A stretch of DNA of 15,174 nucleotides from JASJCP01 sp051155735 (GTDB lineage: Bacteria > Cyanobacteriota > Cyanobacteriia > Cyanobacteriales > Xenococcaceae): positions 1 to 15,174 of the forward strand of contig DAXETX010000209.1 in NCBI GenBank assembly GCA_051155735.1. The letters are read 5' to 3'. Made by a program: the position numbers and the translations under genes. The notes under the pieces are model-generated. The model saw only the letters and a program-made list of their open reading frames with translations. It had not been told where the DNA came from and did no database searches. Below, piece by piece: positions 7,314 through 13,742 of this stretch. Every line of letters begins with the position of its first letter. Within the stretch, counting starts at the first letter, position 1.

Positions 7314-8282
7314 TTAAGAATTATAGTTAACTCTAGGATCGAGTATGGCATAAAGTAGATCTGCAATTAAATTAAACAAGACAATTAAAATTCCATAAAT
7401 AAAAGTAATTGCCATAATAACAGGAGTATCACTACGATAAATCGATTCGATTAATAAAGCACCAATACCAGGAACACGAAAAACTTGTTCGGTTACTAAA
7501 GCTCCTGTAAAAATACTCGGAATATCTAAAGCCACTAAAGTTACAATCGGAATCATCGCATTGCGAAGAATATGTTTACGTAAAATTCCCCAACTACCTA
7601 AACCTTTTGCTAAAGCAGTTTTAACATACTCTCGATTTAATTCTTCTAAAACTGATGAGCGAATAAAGCGCATTAAAATAGCTGATTGATATAAAGCTAG
7701 TACACAAACAGGCATAATTGATTGCTTAATTTGTGCCACAAAACTCGACCAATCTTGCACGATTAAAGTACTATCGTAGATAAAAGGCAACCAATTTAAC
7801 TGAACACTAAAAATAATTATTAATAATAAGCCTGTAAAAAATGGCGGAATTGAAAAACCAACAAAAGCTAGCGTTGTAATAATTTGATCTTGGAGTGAAT
7901 AGCGTTTTAAAGCTGAAATAATACCCAAAGGAAAAGCAATCATTAAACCCAGAATATAAGCTGAGCCAACAATCCACAAAGTAGTAGCTAAACGTTGCTG
8001 TAAAAGCTCAAATACAGGACTACGACTGGTAAAAGAATAACCCATATCACCCCTGACAAAAGCCCACAACCATTTAAAATAACGCAGATAAATTGGTCGA
8101 TCTAAACCTAAAGATTTCCGAATATTTTCTCTAATTTCGGCAGTAATCGCAGGATTAGAAGCAAACTCCCCCAAAGGATCGCCAGGAGCTATTGTTAAGA
8201 TAGAAAAGATCACAATACTAATAACTAGAAGTGTCGGAATCGCAATCAGTAAGCGTTTACTTAAGTAAGAAACATTGATCAT
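7314..8282 (-). CDS. DppB/OppB-type ABC transporter permease
   Basis: This 322-residue inner-membrane protein has about six transmembrane segments. The first (residues 11-32, ending IAPGDP) carries the DppB hallmark after a basic YLSKRLL start. The loop with GLDRPIYLRYFKWLW and GDMGYSFTSRSPV (about 58-90) is also family-typical. The cytoplasmic EAA-type loop EYVKTALAKGLGSWGILRKH (about 218-238) contacts the ATPase. Such permeases pair with DppC-like permeases, ATPases and a solute-binding protein to import peptides, nickel or similar solutes. None of these partners is adjacent here, which is common in cyanobacteria, where this system is scattered, so the substrate is unknown. ATG 8282 was taken over an abutting TTG at 8285. 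It follows the GGDEF gene by 26 bp on the same strand and could share its transcript. Confidence 0.88.
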   Translation of the reverse strand: MINVSYLSKRLLIAIPTLLVISIVIFSILTIAPGDPLGEFASNPAITAEIRENIRKSLGLDRPIYLRYFKWLWAFVRGDMGYSFTSRSPVFELLQQRLATTLWIVGSAYILGLMIAFPLGIISALKRYSLQDQIITTLAFVGFSIPPFFTGLLLIIIFSVQLNWLPFIYDSTLIVQDWSSFVAQIKQSIMPVCVLALYQSAILMRFIRSSVLEELNREYVKTALAKGLGSWGILRKHILRNAMIPIVTLVALDIPSIFTGALVTEQVFRVPGIGALLIESIYRSDTPVIMAITFIYGILIVLFNLIADLLYAILDPRVNYNS

Positions 8283-8308
8283 CAAAAGTTAGACCACAAA
8301 TAGTATAA

Positions 8309-9703
8309 TTAGGCAATAGGTAACTCGATCGCCTTATAAGCGACGCGATCGCGTCCTAAAGATTTAGCTTCGTATAAAGCGCGATCCGCAGCAGCAATCA
8401 GATAATCGACAGAAAATTTAGAATTAGGGATAATACTCGAAACTCCTAAGCTGAGAGTGACATGATGACTAACTTGCGATAAATCGTGGGTGATTTTAAG
8501 TTTTTGAATTTCTTCTCTTATATCCTCAGCAACTTTGAGTGCGCCATCTCCTTGGGTGAAGGGTAAAATTACGGCAAATTCTTCTCCCCCATAACGGAAC
8601 ACTACATCAGCAGGGCGTTTTACTGCCAAATTCATTCCCTGGGCTACTTGAAACAAACACTCATCTCCAGCCTGATGCCCATAAGCATCATTGTAAAACT
8701 TAAAGTAATCAACATCACAAAGAATCACCGATAAATACTGCTGTTCACGAGCGCATCTCGCCCACTCCTGAGCAATATATTCATCAAAACGACGGCGATT
8801 AGCTACTTGAGTCAGACTGTCAATATTAGCCTGATATTGTAATTCATTATTTGCTTTTTGCAGGTGAATTTCCATTTGCTTTTTCTCAGTGATATCCCGA
8901 AAAGTCATCGCAAATCCATCACCCAATTTGACTGCTACGATATGAAACCAACTACCTTCAGAATGGTAGTAGTGTTCTTTATCGAAGACAATGCAATTTT
9001 CTACTACCTGAACGAATACATCAAACAAACCATCAAATAAATGCCCTGGTAACTGCTCAAATAATAATTTTCCTGCTAAACTTTCTCTAGTTTCGCCCAC
9101 AGTCATCGCAGCAACAGGATTAATCACAATCCAACGAAAATCGACAATTTTACCGTGACTGTCCCGAATCGCCTCAAAAGCTGCTACCCCGTCTAAAGAA
9201 CTATTTAAAACTCCTGCTAATAGGGTACGAGATTGATTTAGTTCTTGTTCGATACTTTTTCGCTCTTGAAGATGTTTTTGCAAACTGCGCTGAAACTGTT
9301 TTTGTTGACGACAAATATTAAGCTGGGCTTCAATTCGTAAAAAAGCTTCATCTAAAAAGAAAGGTTTGGTGAGATAGTCTGCACCGCCAACCTGAAAAGC
9401 TTTAACTTTATCGACTTCTGAATCTAAACTACTCACAAAAACAATTGGAATATGGCGGGTTCTTTCATGAGCTTTAATTGCTTGACAAATTCGATAACCA
9501 TCAATTATCGGAACTACAATATCGAGGATTACTAAATCTGGTAAACTAGCTTTAATCGCATACAAAGCCATCTCGCCATCTGTAACACAGTTGACATGAT
9601 AACCCCGCTTAACCAACATCGAAGAAAGAAGCCGTAAATGATCTGGTGAATCATCAACTACTAGAATATTCTCTTTTGGGGTGGCACAATATTCTTTATC
9701 CAT
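8309..9703 (-). CDS. Response regulator with REC-PAS-GGDEF domains (diguanylate cyclase)
   Basis: The product is 464 residues. The receiver domain (about 12-128) has acidic pair D17-D18, phospho-acceptor D61 in DLVILD, a switch Ser at 91-92 and K113 in TKPF. A charged coiled coil (about 128-155) leads to a PAS domain (about 160-275) ending in AMTFRDITEKKQ. The GGDEF domain (about 285-460) has substrate and metal residues in CDVDYFKFYNDAYGH and the active signature GGEEF at 372-376. An RxxD inhibitory site, RPAD, is at 363-366, exactly five residues upstream. It should therefore make cyclic di-GMP and show product inhibition, gated by phosphorylation and by a PAS signal. There is no transmembrane segment, so it is cytoplasmic. 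No cognate histidine kinase is adjacent. The ATG at 9703 is the only start before the receiver domain. Confidence 0.92.
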   Translation of the reverse strand: MDKEYCATPKENILVVDDSPDHLRLLSSMLVKRGYHVNCVTDGEMALYAIKASLPDLVILDIVVPIIDGYRICQAIKAHERTRHIPIVFVSSLDSEVDKVKAFQVGGADYLTKPFFLDEAFLRIEAQLNICRQQKQFQRSLQKHLQERKSIEQELNQSRTLLAGVLNSSLDGVAAFEAIRDSHGKIVDFRWIVINPVAAMTVGETRESLAGKLLFEQLPGHLFDGLFDVFVQVVENCIVFDKEHYYHSEGSWFHIVAVKLGDGFAMTFRDITEKKQMEIHLQKANNELQYQANIDSLTQVANRRRFDEYIAQEWARCAREQQYLSVILCDVDYFKFYNDAYGHQAGDECLFQVAQGMNLAVKRPADVVFRYGGEEFAVILPFTQGDGALKVAEDIREEIQKLKITHDLSQVSHHVTLSLGVSSIIPNSKFSVDYLIAAADRALYEAKSLGRDRVAYKAIELPIA

Positions 9704-9716
9704 TCACCAAGATTTG

Positions 9717-9761
9717 GTAATAACTGAAAATTAGCCTTGACTCAACAATTAATTGGGTCAA
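9717..9761 (-). promoter_or_regulatory. Candidate promoter of the GGDEF gene overlapping an inverted repeat
   Basis: On the minus strand TTGAGT (9745-9740) and TATTAC (9722-9717) are separated by exactly 17 bases, matching four of six consensus bases each. The -35 box lies within an inverted repeat: TTGACTCAA (9737-9745) against TTGGGTCAA (9753-9761), nine positions with one G-T pair and a seven-base centre. That is a plausible operator position. Confidence 0.35.
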
Positions 9762-10017
9762 AAATAATGATTAAAGTTGTCTTTCTTGCTCAATTGTAAA
9801 TCCCCAAAAGCTCTATTGCCAATTTTAGTGACTTTTCTCGTTGATCGCGCTCCTAGCAAGGTTTATCTAAAATTTTTGTTCTGAAAAAAATCGCTAATAA
9901 TTAGCAAAATAAATTTTAAAAAATCCTGATAATTACTGAGGCATAATTAGCAAAGATTGGCTTTAAGCAAGAAAATGTGCCTAGTTTATGTAAAAATACT
10001 CAATAAATGCCAAAGAA

Positions 10018-10059
10018 GAGATAATTCGGAAATATAGTTATAAAACCCGAAATTATCTC
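10018..10059. repeat. Hairpin-forming inverted repeat, 12-bp stem
   Basis: GAGATAATT (10018-10026) pairs perfectly with AATTATCTC (10051-10059). CGG (10027-10029) pairs with CCG (10047-10049) across one bulged A, leaving a 17-base loop. It lies 50 bases past the end of the small minus-strand gene. It lacks a T-run directly after it on either strand, so it is not a standard intrinsic terminator. Confidence 0.55.
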
Positions 10060-10108
10060 AAATCCCCTCAATTTTTAAATTGTCTAATCCCTTTAGAAAA
10101 TTAATAAT

Positions 10109-10315
10109 CTAAAGTTTATACTGGCGAGAAACCCATTTTTCACTTACAGCCTGAGTTTCTTGTAACATTTGCTGTCGGCTGTCGCTAACATTAGTAGTTA
10201 AAGTTGGTAGAAGATTGCGAGCCTGTAATGCCATATGCAGTTGTAGTTGTGCAACATAGTCCCTAATATCTTCATGGGCTTGTTGCTGTCCTGTTTCAGT
10301 TGCTTGCCATTCCAT
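10109..10315 (-). CDS. Small hypothetical protein, 68 residues
   Basis: I do not recognise a family. The product is a soluble, mostly helical chain rich in Gln and Ala (ETGQQQAHEDIRDYVAQLQL, then RQQMLQETQAVSEKW), with no signal peptide, membrane helix or cysteine. Its amphipathic pattern would suit a small helical bundle or a partner-binding protein. The start is ATG at 10315, with AAGG about 13 bases upstream, which is weak. It lies after the cobI terminator on the same strand, so it needs its own promoter in the 200-bp gap, where none is clear. Composition and length are compatible with a real cyanobacterial small protein, but a chance frame is possible. Confidence 0.5.
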   Translation of the reverse strand: MEWQATETGQQQAHEDIRDYVAQLQLHMALQARNLLPTLTTNVSDSRQQMLQETQAVSEKWVSRQYKL

Positions 10316-10466
10316 TATTTTCTTGTGACCTTAACTGTAAATATAGAAGCTGTTTGCGAACACACCAGTACAAGTTAACATGAAGCCTGGAGATTATGTA
10401 AATTCTCGGCAGAACTCTCAATATTTTGCAATATTGTTCGTTAATAAAGTTAAAGCAATCTCTGAA

Positions 10467-10497
10467 GTTTTCGGTTATCATCCGCAAACCGTAAAAC
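10467..10497. repeat. Second hairpin, overlapping the cobI terminator tail
   Basis: GTTTT-CGGTT (10467-10476) pairs with AACCG-T-AAAAC (10487-10497), giving ten pairs with one bulged T and a ten-base loop. Its 3' arm on the plus strand shares the A-run that encodes the U-tract of the cobI terminator, so on the minus-strand RNA it could compete with or stack on that terminator. Confidence 0.45.
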
Positions 10498-10514
10498 CCG
10501 CACATTTATGCGGG
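10493..10514 (-). terminator. Intrinsic terminator after cobI
   Basis: On the minus strand CCCGCA and TGCGGG form a perfect GC-rich 6-bp stem with a six-base loop TAAATG, followed immediately by TTTT. It starts 11 bases after the cobI stop codon. This marks the end of the crtR-menC-cobI transcription unit. Confidence 0.8.
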
Positions 10515-10524
10515 CGATATAAGG

Positions 10525-11235
10525 TTATTGGGATACCCGAACTACTAACAAAGAAAAATAAGACAGTTGCAGTTGCGGGTAAGATTGAAGTTGCCGATAA
10601 ATTTGGCGATCGCTACAAGTTGCTTTCTCGACTACCCAACTAGACTCCAACAACCCGCGCTGTTGTAAAATATGCCAGACTTGAGCATAGACAGAGCTAA
10701 TTTTGAGCAAGACTACAACTTCTGCTAGATCTAACGCAGTTTCTAATTCTTGCACTGTATAAATAGCAGGCAAAATAAGCAACCGTTCATTACTGACGGT
10801 TAAAGGCATTTGTAGCTCGGAGGCTGCTGCTGTGGGGGAACAAACTCCTGGTACTGTCTCGATTTTTACTTCAGGATGTAACTGTTTGAGAGTAGCTGCT
10901 AAATAAGTAAAAGTGCTATAAAGACTCACATCTCCTTCACAAGCGAAAGCTACATTGCTACCTTGTTGCAAATATTGCCAAACTGTTGCTGCTGCTTTGT
11001 GCCAAGCTGATTCTAGAATATTTGGCTCTTTAACGTAAGGAAAAGCCAACGAAATCAGAGTTTGTTGGGGTTGTAACCAGGAGCTAATAATGGTTTGCGC
11101 CACTCCTGGCTTATTAGCGATCCCTTGAGGAAAAGTTACGATATCTGCTGCTTGTAAAATTCGCAACCCCTTAACCGTAATTAATTCAGGATCGCCTGTT
11201 CCGACGCTAATACCGTAGAGAGTACCTGTTTGCAC
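10525..11235 (-). CDS. cobI: Precorrin-2 C20-methyltransferase
   Basis: The product has 236 residues, the normal length for CobI/CbiL. It transfers a methyl group from S-adenosylmethionine to C20 of precorrin-2 (or the cobalt form) on the way to cobalamin, in the cytoplasm. The N-terminal motif GISVGTGDPELITVKG (8-23) is the tetrapyrrole methyltransferase loop. VAFACEGDVSLYST (95-108) is diagnostic for the C20 enzyme, followed by ETVPGVCSPTAAA (126-138). The start is GTG at 11235, since no ATG lies in frame before the conserved loop and the next residues fit the family start. It follows menC by 27 bp with no Shine-Dalgarno visible, so it probably depends on the upstream transcript. No other cobalamin gene and no B12 riboswitch is present. 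The aerobic or early-cobalt form of the pathway cannot be told from this gene. Confidence 0.93.
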   Translation of the reverse strand: MQTGTLYGISVGTGDPELITVKGLRILQAADIVTFPQGIANKPGVAQTIISSWLQPQQTLISLAFPYVKEPNILESAWHKAAATVWQYLQQGSNVAFACEGDVSLYSTFTYLAATLKQLHPEVKIETVPGVCSPTAAASELQMPLTVSNERLLILPAIYTVQELETALDLAEVVVLLKISSVYAQVWHILQQRGLLESSWVVEKATCSDRQIYRQLQSYPQLQLSYFSLLVVRVSQ

Positions 11236-11262
11236 TATGGTTAAAAAATTCTGAGGGGGTTT

Positions 11263-12174
11263 TTATAGATAATTATCGATGCCAAAACCGATAGCGCGAT
11301 CGCGATTGCTTAACTCTGAAGCCAATTTTAGCACTGCTTGACGACCAATATTCGTTTCAAATACCGAAGAAAATACGCTATCTAAAGAATTAGTCAGACA
11401 AAAATGACGCAGACGACTGGGAAAACCTGCGATCGCAGCCTTAATGATAAAGATCCCTTGCCAACCTGCTTGATAGCAAGTTTCTAGCTGCTTGATAGTA
11501 GCCACAGATTCATCTAAAGCGATGGGAGTTCGGTAGGTAGTACTTAAAGCCAGCATAGTTGAGAATTGAGCGGGGGGTAATGGTTGCTCGATAAATTCAA
11601 TAACTTGTGTCTCATCTGCGACTTTGAGCCATTTTTCCGCTTGAGATAAGTTTAGCCCACCATTAGCATCTAATCTGAGCTTACTATCACTGGGTAATTG
11701 GGTAATAAGCTGTTGCAAGATAGGGATCTCTTCTGATAGAGGATAGACAGCAATTTTCCATTTAAAAGTAGTTGTAGCAATCAATGAGAGATTTTGCTGT
11801 AAAACTTGAGTTCCTGCTGGTAAAAGATAGCAATATTTTAATGGTGTTTCGATTCCTTGAGCTTCTGGTTGCAATTGGGTTAAAGCCGACTCGAAAGCAA
11901 ACTGACAACAAGGTAAGCGATCGGGGATACTGATTATCTCTTCAACTGTAATCATCTTGCCTAAAGCTAAACAAAATTCTTGTGCCTCTAATAAAGTTTC
12001 TGAGCCAAACCAAGGAATCGGCGCAATTTCTCCCTGAGCTATTTTACCTCCGCGATCGCTAATAGTAATGATAATTCCCTTGCGCACTCGCCAGATCCCG
12101 TGACTAGTATGCAAGGGTTGCCGAAAATTGCGCTGATAAAGCTCAAATTTAAACTGGTATAGCTCATTTACCAT
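11263..12174 (-). CDS. menC: o-Succinylbenzoate synthase
   Basis: This 303-residue enolase-superfamily enzyme dehydrates SHCHC to o-succinylbenzoate, an early ring-forming step in phylloquinone (vitamin K1) synthesis for photosystem I. Catalytic features are in order: KWK (K138, K140) on the second barrel strand, D169 in RLDANGG, E196 in FIEQP, D221 in ALDES, and K245 in IIKAA. The N-terminal capping domain (FRQPLHTSHG, about 17-26) and SSVFETNIGR (269-278) complete the substrate pocket. All metal ligands and both lysines are present, so it should be active. Start ATG 12174 lies 21 bp after crtR, with no strong Shine-Dalgarno. The other men genes are not in the window. The name MenC is firm because this cyanobacterial family carries these motifs, but a dipeptide epimerase relative is a remote alternative. 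Confidence 0.92.
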   Translation of the reverse strand: MVNELYQFKFELYQRNFRQPLHTSHGIWRVRKGIIITISDRGGKIAQGEIAPIPWFGSETLLEAQEFCLALGKMITVEEIISIPDRLPCCQFAFESALTQLQPEAQGIETPLKYCYLLPAGTQVLQQNLSLIATTTFKWKIAVYPLSEEIPILQQLITQLPSDSKLRLDANGGLNLSQAEKWLKVADETQVIEFIEQPLPPAQFSTMLALSTTYRTPIALDESVATIKQLETCYQAGWQGIFIIKAAIAGFPSRLRHFCLTNSLDSVFSSVFETNIGRQAVLKLASELSNRDRAIGFGIDNYL

Positions 12175-12195
12175 CGCTCAAGGTAAAACCCCTAT

Positions 12196-13068
12196 TTAAT
12201 GGCGAAACCGAATGCCTAAAAATAGATCGTATAAAAAATGCCACAAGTTTTTCCCTTCTAACAATCCTAAAGATTGCTCGCAGCCTTTCGCATCTAAGAG
12301 TGGTTTTGTCGCATAGTAAGCTGGTTGATAGCGATACCAGGGAATTGAGGGCCAAAGATGATGTACTAAATGATAGTTTTGTCCTAAGATCAGCAAATTT
12401 AAAATCGGACTAGGATAAACTCTCGCATTTTTCCAGCGATCGCGTTCTTGAAACGGACGGTGAGGTAAATAGTCAAAAAATAGCCCTAACGCAATTCCAA
12501 CGACTAAAGCCGGTAAAAACCAAAAATTCATAATATAGCTAATAAAATCAAATCTAATTCCTAAAAACACCAAAGTTACTAAAAACAAACGGCTTAAAAA
12601 CCACTCTAACAATTCATATTTTCGCCACAAACGTCTTTTAAAAAAGAAAATTTCATGATAAAAAAATCGGGCTGCAATCATCCATAATGGTCCACCTGTA
12701 GAAACAAAGTGATCGGGATCATTGTCAGGATCGTTAACATGGGCGTGATGTTGTAAATGAACTCTCGTAAAGACAGGAAAAGCAAACCCCAGCATTAAAG
12801 CACTAAGATGTCCTAAAATCGCATTCACAATGGGATTACTATGGGCGCTATTGTGAGAGGCATCGTGAATTACTGTCCCTGATAAATGTAGGGCGATAAT
12901 ATTAACTACAAAACAGTACCACAAAGGAAAGTTCCACCAAAAGTAACCACCTACTGACGAAGCGATCAGCATCAGAGCTAATATAGTCATCCAGACATTC
13001 GGATTTAAGCCTCCGTGGGGCTTGAGGTACTCTCTTGGCACTGTTCGCAGCGTCTGAGCCGACTGCAT
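12196..13068 (-). CDS. crtR: Beta-carotene hydroxylase, CrtR type
   Basis: This 290-residue membrane di-iron enzyme hydroxylates the ionone rings of carotenes to give zeaxanthin or related xanthophylls, using reduced ferredoxin or a similar donor. The histidine boxes are all present: HDASH (68-72), HLQHHAH (104-110) with the following NDPDNDPDH, and NYHLVHHLW (231-239), with HRPF at 203-206. Hydrophobic stretches at about 25-62, 84-100 and 160-200 give the membrane helices. The motif FFYHEIFFFKRRLWRKYELL is typical of cyanobacterial CrtR, which belongs to the desaturase/fatty acid hydroxylase group rather than the CrtZ family. The start is supported by AAGGAG 11 bases before the ATG. It is the first gene of the probable crtR-menC-cobI unit. 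A ketolase (CrtW) is a less likely reading because the box spacing matches CrtR. Confidence 0.94.
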   Translation of the reverse strand: MQSAQTLRTVPREYLKPHGGLNPNVWMTILALMLIASSVGGYFWWNFPLWYCFVVNIIALHLSGTVIHDASHNSAHSNPIVNAILGHLSALMLGFAFPVFTRVHLQHHAHVNDPDNDPDHFVSTGGPLWMIAARFFYHEIFFFKRRLWRKYELLEWFLSRLFLVTLVFLGIRFDFISYIMNFWFLPALVVGIALGLFFDYLPHRPFQERDRWKNARVYPSPILNLLILGQNYHLVHHLWPSIPWYRYQPAYYATKPLLDAKGCEQSLGLLEGKNLWHFLYDLFLGIRFRH

Positions 13069-13201
13069 CGTTGTTTTTGCTCCTTATCTTCAGCTATATC
13101 TTTCCTCGCGTAGTTTACACTACATTTAAGCAGCGGTAAAGATTTGTAACGTAATCTAATTTTATAGTTGTGAGGTAAAAAATTAAGCTACCTTTAGTTT
13201 T
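13069..13201 (-). promoter_or_regulatory. crtR leader: Shine-Dalgarno and inverted repeat
   Basis: On the minus strand AAGGAG (13085-13080) is the ribosome binding site of crtR. Upstream, GTAGT-TTAC-ACTAC (13110-13123) is an inverted repeat with 5-bp arms, about 40 bases before the start codon. It is a candidate operator for a light- or stress-responsive gene. No confident -35/-10 pair and no terminator for purE is evident in these 133 bases. Confidence 0.4.
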
Positions 13202-13726
13202 TTACATCTGAGTTAAATATTTTTGATAACCCAAATCATCTAATTGTTTTTGCTTTTCCCAGACCATTTGGGCTAATTTTTGGCGATACTCTTGCACTTT
13301 TTGTAATAATTCTTGATGGTGAGAACCGAGGATTTGAATCGCTAATAACCCAGCATTTTGGGCATTACCAATGGCAACGGTAGCTACAGGAATACCTCTA
13401 GGCATTTGCACAATCGAATAAAGCGAATCAACTCCTTGGAGGTTTTTTGTCACAACAGGAACACCAATTACAGGTAAAGGAGTTAAGGATGCTACCATTC
13501 CTGGTAAGTGCGCTGCCCCACCAGCCCCAGCGATAATGACTTTTAGTCCTCTTTGAACCGCAGTTTGGGCATAGTTAACCATTCTTTCTGGAGTACGATG
13601 GGCAGAAACAATCTGCACTTCATAGCTAACCTCAAATTCTTCACATACTGCGATCGCAGCTTCAAGGGTGGGCAAATCAGAATCACTACCCATAATAATC
13701 CCGATCAAAGGTGTGGTTTGACTCAT
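13202..13726 (-). CDS. purE: N5-carboxyaminoimidazole ribonucleotide mutase (PurE, class I)
   Basis: The product is 174 residues. The enzyme moves the carboxyl group of N5-CAIR to make CAIR in purine synthesis; it is a soluble octamer in the class. Seen are GIIMGSDSDLPTLE near residue 10, VSAHRTPERM in the middle (the catalytic His region), GAGGAAHLPGMVA, and the C-terminal ATVAIGNAQNAGLLA. The length fits class I without a PurK fusion. The ATG at 13726 was chosen because MSQTTPLIGIIMGSDS is the usual beginning. An in-frame ATG at 13744 would add six residues and make the gene overlap the divergent nagA start codon. Neither start has a strong ribosome binding site. purL lies about 1.3 kb away on the other strand, so the two purine genes are not in one operon. 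Confidence 0.94.
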   Translation of the reverse strand: MSQTTPLIGIIMGSDSDLPTLEAAIAVCEEFEVSYEVQIVSAHRTPERMVNYAQTAVQRGLKVIIAGAGGAAHLPGMVASLTPLPVIGVPVVTKNLQGVDSLYSIVQMPRGIPVATVAIGNAQNAGLLAIQILGSHHQELLQKVQEYRQKLAQMVWEKQKQLDDLGYQKYLTQM

Positions 13727-13742
13727 CGATGTTAAATCTTTC

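Larger units (their letters stand above)
9704..10108. other. 405-bp gene-free stretch with repeats and hairpins
   Basis: No convincing open frame is visible on either strand. Besides the promoter-like element nearest the GGDEF gene, it holds the inverted repeat GCTAAT-A-ATTAGC (9893-9905), a 12-base direct repeat ATAATTAGCAAA at 9897-9908 and again at 9943-9954, and a larger hairpin at 10018-10059. It may be a control region for the GGDEF gene, an untranslated RNA, or decayed DNA. The sequence alone does not decide. Confidence 0.5.

Noticed and set aside
10296..10505. 69-residue minus-strand frame between cobI and the small protein gene
   Set aside because: It contains part of the cobI terminator region and the hairpin, has an irregular composition and no recognisable motif.
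10380..10643. 87-residue plus-strand open frame overlapping the 3' end of cobI
   Set aside because: Over 110 bases lie antisense to well-conserved cobI coding sequence, the terminator and second hairpin fall inside it, there is no Shine-Dalgarno, and the product resembles no family I know.
11236..11262. B12 riboswitch before cobI
   Set aside because: Only 27 bases separate it from menC, far too short for a cobalamin riboswitch, and no B12-box-like sequence is seen.
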